Shown here one piece after another: positions 1 through 4,239 of a stretch of DNA of 6,241 bases. The notes beneath the pieces are model-generated. The model was not told where the DNA came from. It saw nothing but the letters and a program-made list of their open reading frames with translations, and did not search any database. The stretch lies in the NCBI GenBank assembly GCA_944372725.1, contig CALWAA010000066.1, positions 1-6,241 of the forward strand. Reading direction: 5' to 3'. The position numbers and the translations under genes are program-made. Source of the stretch: an uncultured Bacilli bacterium. GTDB lineage: Bacteria; Bacillota_I; Bacilli_A; RF39; UBA660. The number at the start of each line of letters is the position of its first letter. Position 1 is the stretch's first letter.

Positions 1-42
1 CTGATTAAGAGTCAGTTGCTCTACCAGCTGAGCTAAGGAGAC
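1..42 (-). tRNA. tRNA-Lys (CUU), 5' part, cut by the left edge
   Basis: The minus strand reads as canonical tRNA positions 1 to 42, with position 1 at window base 42. It shows a seven-base 5' acceptor strand (GTCTCCT), T8-A9, a D arm with GCTC pairing to GAGC and the AGCTGGTA loop, and an anticodon arm ACTGA / loop CTCTTAA / TCAG. Loop positions 34-36 are CTT, so the anticodon is CUU and the amino acid is lysine (codon AAG). The last base of the anticodon stem, the variable loop, the T arm and the 3' acceptor strand lie outside the window, so the cloverleaf cannot be fully checked. A second tRNA could follow beyond the edge. Confidence 0.93.
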
Positions 43-61
43 ATCAATCAAATGCTATTTA

Positions 62-89
62 ATTATATCATAAATTTAGCAATATGCAA
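62..89 (-). promoter_or_regulatory. Promoter for tRNA-Lys, extended -10
   Basis: On the minus strand a perfect TATAAT (62-67) is preceded by TGA, making an extended -10. A weaker -35-like TTGCAT (84-89) lies 16 bases upstream. The predicted start near base 55 would give a leader of about 13 nt before the tRNA 5' end at base 42, to be removed by RNase P. No hairpin terminator is visible between the membrane-protein gene that ends at 136 and this promoter, so read-through from that gene is also possible. Confidence 0.7.
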
Positions 90-135
90 GACTAATTTCA
101 TTATTTTTTCATTTTTTTAACACAATTTTTTATTT

Positions 136-783
136 TTATTCTTTTATTACTTTCATTTTCGGAAATTTAACTTGCATATATTCATCAGGATACCACTTAT
201 CTATTACCTTAAAGACTACGTTTGTAGCAGTATTATTATTCGCTCTATCAGAGTATCTAATAGATGCTAAAGCTGTTAAGGAAATATTTACTATCATAAA
301 TATTGCTACAATTCCCGTTGTTATTCGAAACAAATTAATATTTACTTTGCTTATTATCTTTTTAAACCAAGGATATAATACATCTACACAGAAGACTGCA
401 ATCACACCCCAAGCTATGCAATATGGCAAATAAATTCTGCCACCAATATTTAAATTAAAATGAGAATAATTCCATGTTGAAGTACCAAAAACATACTCTT
501 GAAAAAGACTGCCAAAATATTCAAAAGCACTTCCTAATATAACCCCTATCAAAAACTTTTGCCAAAACTTTTTACCTCGATAATTATTCATTATTAAAAC
601 AATAAAGATTAATCCAAACCCATAAATTGGTTTAAATGGTCCATATAATAGTCCTTGCTTATTAATCCATACCCCATTTTTAAAGAAATGAAAAAAAGTT
701 TCAAGTACAAAGCCAACTAAACAACCTATTACAAATAACCAGACAATTTCTGAAAAAGAAATTTTTTCTTTTTTGTTTTCCAT
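136..783 (-). CDS. CmpB-like multi-pass membrane protein ('putative ABC transporter permease' family)
   Basis: This 215-residue integral membrane protein matches the family that databases label putative ABC transporter permease (CmpB type). Seen directly: hydrophobic helices near residues 12-33, 50-66, 75-92, 118-140 and 150-172, and the motifs GLLYGPFKPIYGFG (about 43-56), FEYFGSLFQEYVFGTSTWNYS and GGRIYLPYCIAWG, which I recall as hallmarks of the family. The 'ABC transporter' label is inherited; no ATPase or binding protein lies nearby and the real function is unknown. The first 40 residues carry a charged Lys/Glu start, and the C-terminus after the last helix is a soluble tail of about 45 residues. 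I chose the ATG at 783 because AAGAGTG lies six bases upstream of it. An in-frame GTG at 792 would add three residues. The gene diverges from the one at 879 and has no clear terminator. Confidence 0.8.
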   Translation of the reverse strand: MENKKEKISFSEIVWLFVIGCLVGFVLETFFHFFKNGVWINKQGLLYGPFKPIYGFGLIFIVLIMNNYRGKKFWQKFLIGVILGSAFEYFGSLFQEYVFGTSTWNYSHFNLNIGGRIYLPYCIAWGVIAVFCVDVLYPWFKKIISKVNINLFRITTGIVAIFMIVNISLTALASIRYSDRANNNTATNVVFKVIDKWYPDEYMQVKFPKMKVIKE

Positions 784-789
784 AATAAT

Positions 790-796
790 CACTCTT
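790..796 (-). promoter_or_regulatory. Ribosome binding site that sets the start of the 136-783 gene
   Basis: AAGAGTG on the minus strand lies six bases before the ATG at 783. It overlaps the in-frame GTG at 792-790, so that GTG cannot use it as a Shine-Dalgarno site. The predicted transcription start falls inside this element, so either it lies at the extreme 5' end of the mRNA or the GTG is used in a leaderless way. Confidence 0.55.
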
Positions 797-798
797 AC

Positions 799-827
799 AT
801 TATATCAATTTAAAGCTTTAATGTAAA
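799..827 (-). promoter_or_regulatory. Promoter of the CmpB-like membrane protein gene
   Basis: On the minus strand TTTACA (822-827) and TATAAT (799-804) are separated by exactly 17 bases, and the -10 is preceded by TGA (extended -10). This is one of the best sigma-A-type matches in the window. Only 15 bases separate the -10 from the ATG at 783. Confidence 0.8.
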
Positions 828-830
828 TTA

Positions 831-859
831 TTTTCAAACACTAAATTATATGATACAAT
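831..859 (+). promoter_or_regulatory. Promoter of the two-helix membrane protein gene
   Basis: TTTTCA (831-836), a 17-base spacer ending in TGA, and TACAAT (854-859) form an extended -10 promoter. Its -35 lies three bases from the -35 of the divergent promoter at 799-827, so both promoters probably compete for or share one stretch of DNA. Confidence 0.65.
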
Positions 860-878
860 ATTTATCAGAGGTGAAGTT

Positions 879-1181
879 ATGCGTAATTATTATTATAGTA
901 AATTAAAAAAAGAAGAAAAGCAAAAGATAAAAGAACAATATAAAAAGGAATATGGCAAAAGTGACTTTCAAAAAAGATTAGTGCGACTTGCTATATATAG
1001 TATAATTGGTTTTCTTTTTAGTATTTTTTTAGTCGTTTATTCGGTTGTAAAACAACAAGATATTATGAGTAATTTACTCATCGCTATTCCTTTATTTATT
1101 GCCGCACTTATCTTTGCAATTGGCAGACATTATGCTAAATTAACCGTGTTAAACAAAATTGCTTTAAAAGAAAAAAACTGA
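879..1181 (+). CDS. Small two-helix membrane protein, unknown function
   Basis: I do not recognise this 100-residue protein. It has a strongly basic, Lys/Glu/Tyr-rich N-terminal stretch (residues 1-35) that looks helical. Two transmembrane helices follow at about 36-57 and 65-82, joined by a short polar loop, and the tail is basic and Lys-rich. The positive-inside rule suggests both termini are in the cytoplasm. The ATG at 879 is supported by AGAGGTG at 867-873, five bases upstream, and by an extended -10 promoter just before it. The stop TGA (1179-1181) forms part of the stem of the terminator that follows. The gene is transcribed alone, diverging from the CmpB-like gene and converging on the thioredoxin gene. 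A clean promoter, ribosome site and terminator make it very likely a real gene; there is no basis for naming a function. Confidence 0.8.
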   Translation: MRNYYYSKLKKEEKQKIKEQYKKEYGKSDFQKRLVRLAIYSIIGFLFSIFLVVYSVVKQQDIMSNLLIAIPLFIAALIFAIGRHYAKLTVLNKIALKEKN

Positions 1182-1198
1182 GAAATTCAGTTTTTTTT
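1171..1198. terminator. Bidirectional intrinsic terminator between convergent genes
   Basis: The core inverted repeat is ACTGA (1177-1181), loop GAAAT, TCAGT (1187-1191). It is extended by A:T pairs from an A-run on the left (1171-1177) and a T-run on the right (1191-1198). On the plus strand it ends the 879-1181 gene with eight T's. On the minus strand it follows the thioredoxin stop, with the A-run acting as the U tract. The plus-strand stop codon is inside the left arm, and the minus-strand TAA at 1199-1197 touches the T-run. Confidence 0.85.
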
Positions 1199-1487
1199 AA
1201 ATGTTATTTAATATTTTTTCAAGTTCTTCTTTATTTCTAAAGCCAATTACTTTTTCTTTTAATTCTCCATCTTTAAAAAAGCAAATTGTAGGAATACTCA
1301 TTACACCAAAAGTAGTTGCTAAATCTTCATGTGTATCGACATTAATTTTTAAAATATTAACATCCATGCTTTCTAATACTGACCCAAGCATTTTACATGG
1401 ACCACACCAATCAGCATAAAAATCTACTATCCAGATGTCATTTTTTATAACATCTTCTAATTTTTCTTTTTCCAAATATTTAATCAT
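1197..1487 (-). CDS. trxA: Thioredoxin (short, WCGPCK active site)
   Basis: This 96-residue cytoplasmic thioredoxin-fold protein should act as a dithiol reductant of protein disulfides. Visible features are the active site W27-C28-G29-P30-C31-K32, the buried Asp equivalent at D22 (in VDFYADW), the cis-proline P66 in SIPT, and the GF/G-turn near residue 82. Compared with classical thioredoxins of about 105 residues, the stretch between CGPC and the INVD strand is about six residues shorter, and the usual proline of the kinked second helix is a serine (S36). An extra Cys (C69) follows the cis-Pro. The ATG at 1487 overlaps the stop of cvpA as ATGA, and AGGAGG (1495-1500) inside the cvpA end is its ribosome site. 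No thioredoxin reductase is visible. The trxA symbol is the family default; a specialised thioredoxin-like partner of CvpA is possible. Confidence 0.9.
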   Translation of the reverse strand: MIKYLEKEKLEDVIKNDIWIVDFYADWCGPCKMLGSVLESMDVNILKINVDTHEDLATTFGVMSIPTICFFKDGELKEKVIGFRNKEELEKILNNI

Positions 1488-2206
1488 TCATTTTCCTCCT
1501 CAAAAGTATTTAAAATTGTCTCGGCACCCGCAAAATCTAATTTTTCACTATCAATTAATTTTCTAGTTGTTTCTGGGGTTACAACATGATATTTTAACAT
1601 AATACTTAATATTTCACCATTATAAGCATCTTTACTTTCACTATCTTGATATTTATCTTGTAAATCCCCTATCTCTATTATAGCATCATAAGTTTCATTC
1701 ACCATATTACCAATTAGTGGTGTCTTATCAATAATACTCATGGCAACACTACTTTCTCTTATCCATGTATGAGTTCCATTAAATTGAAGTAATACAAATA
1801 AAATTATAAAACTAAATACTACAGCTTCTAAAAATCCTAAAACTGCTCCAATTATTTTAGATGGAATTCCTAAAATAATCGTCATTGTCAAGAATTTTTC
1901 AATAATACCAGTTAACTTTAGTATTAGCGATAAGATACCATATAATACAACAAATACAATTATATAAGCAACACTTTCATATAATAAAATATTTAATGTA
2001 ACTAAACCTTGCCAACTTCCACTAAAATCAAAGAATGGCACAAAATTGTAAAGTAAATCTGCAACTGGATTTTTTAAATAGTAAGCAATAACTACTACGG
2101 CAATGGTACCTACTAAACCTACTAAACTACGAATTGCTCCTTTTTTAAAACCTAAAACTGCCCCTAAAAGTAGAAACAATATTACTATTGCATCAACAAT
2201 TGTCAT
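1484..2206 (-). CDS. cvpA: CvpA-family integral membrane protein with C-terminal extension
   Basis: This is a 240-residue inner-membrane protein of the CvpA family, named for colicin V production in E. coli; the molecular function in Bacillota is not settled. Four hydrophobic segments are visible at about 2-20, 26-44, 71-97 and 107-142. Family-type features include the acidic residue in the first helix (D5), FKKGAIRSLVG after it, and GIPSKIIGAVLGFLEAVV leading into the last helix. After residue 143 comes a soluble, acidic tail of about 97 residues. The total therefore exceeds the roughly 160-180 residues usual for compact members; the tail resembles nothing I recognise. The ATG at 2206 has AAGGAG eight bases upstream. 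It is the first gene of a two-gene unit with thioredoxin (four-base overlap) and diverges from rnhC. In Bacillus, cvpA, mutS2 and trxA are near neighbours, so this pair may be a reduced form of that cluster (inference). Confidence 0.85.
   Translation of the reverse strand: MTIVDAIVILFLLLGAVLGFKKGAIRSLVGLVGTIAVVVIAYYLKNPVADLLYNFVPFFDFSGSWQGLVTLNILLYESVAYIIVFVVLYGILSLILKLTGIIEKFLTMTIILGIPSKIIGAVLGFLEAVVFSFIILFVLLQFNGTHTWIRESSVAMSIIDKTPLIGNMVNETYDAIIEIGDLQDKYQDSESKDAYNGEILSIMLKYHVVTPETTRKLIDSEKLDFAGAETILNTFEEENE
1495..1500 (-). promoter_or_regulatory. Thioredoxin ribosome binding site inside the cvpA 3' end
   Basis: A perfect AGGAGG on the minus strand lies seven bases before the thioredoxin ATG. 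The same bases encode part of the final Glu run (EEENE) of the CvpA protein. With the ATGA stop/start overlap, this indicates translational coupling of the two genes. Confidence 0.85.
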
Positions 2207-2226
2207 TTTATCAACTCCTTACCATA

Positions 2227-2255
2227 ATTATATACTAAACTTTTTGAAAAATAAA
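2227..2255 (-). promoter_or_regulatory. Promoter of the cvpA-trxA unit
   Basis: On the minus strand a perfect TATAAT (2227-2232) lies 20 bases before the cvpA ATG. At a 17-base spacing the -35 is a weak TTTATT (2250-2255), and there is no TG extension. The box overlaps the rnhC promoter on the other strand, so the two cannot easily be occupied together. Confidence 0.55.
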
Positions 2256-2272
2256 GCAATATATGATATTAT
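2244..2272 (+). promoter_or_regulatory. Promoter of rnhC
   Basis: TTGAAA (2244-2249), a 17-base spacer ending in TGA and TATTAT (2267-2272) form a strong extended -10 promoter. It is followed 20 bases later by the rnhC ATG, with GAGGTG (2281-2286) as ribosome site. By match quality it should be stronger than the overlapping cvpA promoter. Confidence 0.72.
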
Positions 2273-2292
2273 TATTCTATGAGGTGTAAAAA

Positions 2293-3225
2293 ATGACAAT
2301 AGTTTTTAAAGTTAGTGATAATATTAAACCACTTATGATGGAATTTTATAAGGATAGAATGCTTGATAAAAGGCCTCCTTACTCTATTTTTCAAGTAAAA
2401 GAATACGATTGTGTTATTACTTTATATGAATCTGGAAAAGTAATGTTTCAAGGAATTGGTGCAGATATAGAAGCTAGTTACTGGATAGAAGAAGAAAGAA
2501 TTAAAAATGGTCGAGTAATTGATATTACAACCGGTAAAGATAAAAAAAATACACCAGAAGCAAGAATTCTATTTAATGAAAGTACCATTGGTTCAGATGA
2601 AGTTGGAACAGGAGATTTTTTTGGCCCCATTGTAGTAACTGCTACTTATGTTTCAAAAGAAGATATCTCTTTCTTAATTGATTTAGGTGTCAGAGATTCT
2701 AAGAAAATTACAGATGATAAAATTAAAAAGATTGCTCCTTCCATTATTAAAAAAATACCATACACTACTTTTATTCTAACAAATACTAGTTATAATAAAA
2801 ATTGGAGCGAAGACCTTAATATGAATAAGATTAAAGCCATTTTACATAATAAAGTTCTAGTTAGTATGAAAAACAAAAACTATCCTTATGAAAAAATTGT
2901 AGTTGACCAATTCGTTTATCCAGCTAAATATTTTGAGCATATTAAAGAAGCGAAAGAAAAAGTTACTGACATTACTTTTACAACCAAAGCAGAAGATAAA
3001 TGTTTATCTGTTGCTGCAGCATCTATTATTTCAAGGTATATCTTTTTAGGTGAGATGGAAAAATTAAGTAAAGAAATAGGTATGACTATTCCTAAAGGTG
3101 CCGGTCCAAATGTGGATGAAGTAGGAATAGAAATTGTTAAAAAATATGGATTTGATAAATTATATGATATAGCAAAAATGAATTTCAAAAATAAAGATAA
3201 AATTAAAAATGGGCTTAAAAAATAA
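2293..3225 (+). CDS. rnhC: Ribonuclease HIII
   Basis: This 310-residue enzyme should cleave the RNA strand of RNA:DNA hybrids in a metal-dependent way, clearing R-loops and primers. The N-terminal part (about 1-80) corresponds to the TBP-like substrate-binding domain that separates RNase HIII from RNase HII. The catalytic domain begins at TIGSDEVGTGDFFGPIVV, with D102 and E103 as catalytic residues. It continues with VRDSKK (133-138), VVDQF with D205, and AEDKCLSVAAASIISRY. D235 lies 30 residues after D205, the spacing I recall for the fourth catalytic residue in the Geobacillus enzyme. PKGAGPNVD near the end is also typical. Length is normal for the family. The ATG at 2293 has GAGGTG six bases upstream. 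The gene stands alone, diverging from cvpA and converging on holA, and its stop lies in the right arm of the shared terminator. Confidence 0.97.
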   Translation: MTIVFKVSDNIKPLMMEFYKDRMLDKRPPYSIFQVKEYDCVITLYESGKVMFQGIGADIEASYWIEEERIKNGRVIDITTGKDKKNTPEARILFNESTIGSDEVGTGDFFGPIVVTATYVSKEDISFLIDLGVRDSKKITDDKIKKIAPSIIKKIPYTTFILTNTSYNKNWSEDLNMNKIKAILHNKVLVSMKNKNYPYEKIVVDQFVYPAKYFEHIKEAKEKVTDITFTTKAEDKCLSVAAASIISRYIFLGEMEKLSKEIGMTIPKGAGPNVDEVGIEIVKKYGFDKLYDIAKMNFKNKDKIKNGLKK

Positions 3226-3234
3226 GTCCATTTT
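3206..3234. terminator. Bidirectional hairpin between rnhC and holA
   Basis: AAAATGGGCTTA (3206-3217), loop of five A's, and TAAGTCCATTTT (3223-3234) form a 12-pair stem with one G:T pair. The rnhC stop TAA (3223-3225) is in the right arm, and the holA stop (3237-3235) starts at the very next base. The plus-strand T tract is short (four T's, then CTATG). The minus-strand tract is longer and T-rich, so termination of holA should be the more efficient direction. Confidence 0.75.
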
Positions 3235-4176
3235 CTATGAGCAAATATCTAAAATGAAAAGTTCTAAAGCATAAAATTTATCCAATTTGCCACTCTTTAT
3301 TTTTAAATCTAAATCTTCCAATTTTACTAGCCATTCTTCTAATTCTTTTATTTTATATGGAAATGCTTTTTTGAGATATTTCTCTAATTGCCAATCCATT
3401 AAATTTAACTCACTTAATATTTCATATTCTCGTTTGTTTTGTTCTAATAACTTTTTGATATTTAACATAATCCGAATATCCCTAGCAATTAAAGCGATTA
3501 AAATAGTAGGTTCTACTTTCATTGTTTTTAAATCACCTAATAATGTTAAACTCTTTTCTAAATCACCATCAATGAGAGCATCGACAAAAAGAAAATTATT
3601 GGTATTAATCGACTTAGAGATAATATTTTCTACATCTGATTTCTTAATAAAACATGGATTATTATAATACAAAATTATCTTTTCTACTTCCCCCATTACT
3701 AAATCATAATTAGTTAAACTATTAGCAACAATATATTTTATGGTATCTTTATCTATTTTATAATTGGCTTTTTGAAAAAATTTTTCAACTCTACTTTCTA
3801 TTTCATAATACTTTAGAGTTGGAATATTTATTATTTCATATTTTTCTTTTAACACTTTTGTTATCTTTTTTCTACTATCAAGTTTTTCATTACAAACAAA
3901 AATAAGAGTAGATAATGAACTTGGATTATTAAAATAATTTAATAATGAAGTTGTATCTTTTTCATTTAATTTTCCAGTTCCAAAAAAATTAGCATTTCTA
4001 ATAATAATAAATTTTTCTTCTAAAAACATAGAAAAATAACCTGCTTCTAATAAGACATCATCCATACTATTAATGCCCATATCAAAAGAAGTAACATTCT
4101 TGTTATCTTTTATGATATTATTTATTGCTTCATTGATTAATAATCTACTTTCACCATTAATTAATACTATCTTCAT
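3235..4176 (-). CDS. holA: DNA polymerase III, delta subunit
   Basis: This 313-residue clamp-loader subunit opens the beta sliding clamp at the replication fork, in complex with tau/gamma and delta'. Evidence: the degenerate AAA+ start KIVLINGESRLLINEAINNI (residues 2-21, no functional Walker A, as is usual for delta), GYFSMFLEEKFIIIRNANFF, the DSRKKITKVLKEK stretch, NNFLFVDALIDGDLEKSLTLL, and a C-terminal collar helix ending KLDKFYALELFILDIC. Length fits the family (about 330). I place the start at the ATG at 4176: AAGAAGTGG lies five bases upstream, while the in-frame GTG at 4185 falls inside that site and would add three residues. An extended -10 promoter directly upstream suggests independent transcription. 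In Bacillus, holA lies close behind comEC; here a nuclease gene separates them. Confidence 0.93.
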   Translation of the reverse strand: MKIVLINGESRLLINEAINNIIKDNKNVTSFDMGINSMDDVLLEAGYFSMFLEEKFIIIRNANFFGTGKLNEKDTTSLLNYFNNPSSLSTLIFVCNEKLDSRKKITKVLKEKYEIINIPTLKYYEIESRVEKFFQKANYKIDKDTIKYIVANSLTNYDLVMGEVEKIILYYNNPCFIKKSDVENIISKSINTNNFLFVDALIDGDLEKSLTLLGDLKTMKVEPTILIALIARDIRIMLNIKKLLEQNKREYEILSELNLMDWQLEKYLKKAFPYKIKELEEWLVKLEDLDLKIKSGKLDKFYALELFILDICS

Positions 4177-4181
4177 ATTTA

Positions 4182-4190
4182 CCACTTCTT
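4182..4190 (-). promoter_or_regulatory. Ribosome binding site that sets the holA start
   Basis: AAGAAGTGG on the minus strand is an imperfect Shine-Dalgarno element five bases before the ATG at 4176. It includes the in-frame GTG at 4185-4183. The predicted transcription start lies at or next to that GTG, so a leaderless GTG start is the alternative reading. Confidence 0.5.
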
Positions 4191-4191
4191 A

Positions 4192-4200
4192 ATTATAACA
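4192..4200 (-). promoter_or_regulatory. Extended -10 promoter of holA
   Basis: TGT followed by a perfect TATAAT (4192-4197) on the minus strand, 15 bases before the holA ATG. No convincing -35 is present at 16-18 bases (TATATC at 17), so it would rely on the TG extension. It lies in the 63-base gap after the nuclease gene, where no hairpin terminator is visible, so read-through from comEC and the nuclease gene may add to holA expression. Confidence 0.6.
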
Positions 4201-4239
4201 TCAAATTGTTAAAAGATATAGTTTATTTCTAATTTTTTC

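Larger units (their letters stand above)
2195..2304. repeat. Inverted repeat formed by the first codons of cvpA and rnhC
   Basis: AACAATTGTCATTTT (2195-2209) and AAAATGACAATAGTT (2290-2304) are inverted copies matching at 14 of 15 positions. Each arm contains the start codon of one of the two divergent genes, so both proteins begin MTIV. The arms are centred at 2249.5, the same point as the two overlapping promoters. The arms are 80 bases apart, so hairpin formation is unlikely to be the purpose. Confidence 0.6.

Noticed and set aside
70..135. Terminator after the CmpB-like gene
   Set aside because: The stretch has T- and A-runs but no G:C-containing stem that pairs convincingly.
1201..1419. 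Plus-strand open frame opposite the thioredoxin gene
   Set aside because: It lies wholly antisense to a protein with a clear active site, has no promoter or ribosome site, and its translation has no recognisable features.
2916..3188. Minus-strand open frame opposite rnhC
   Set aside because: It is antisense to the catalytic domain of RNase HIII; the openness follows from AT-rich codon use of the real gene.
3287..3667. Plus-strand open frame of 126 codons opposite holA
   Set aside because: It is antisense to a well-supported holA, lacks its own ribosome site, and is Ser/Asn/Phe/Ile-rich as expected from a shadow frame.
3772..3788. TTGAAAAA-A-TTTTTCAA palindrome in holA
   Set aside because: It is almost all A:T with a one-base centre and follows from Lys/Phe codons in an AT-rich gene; no reason to assign a role.
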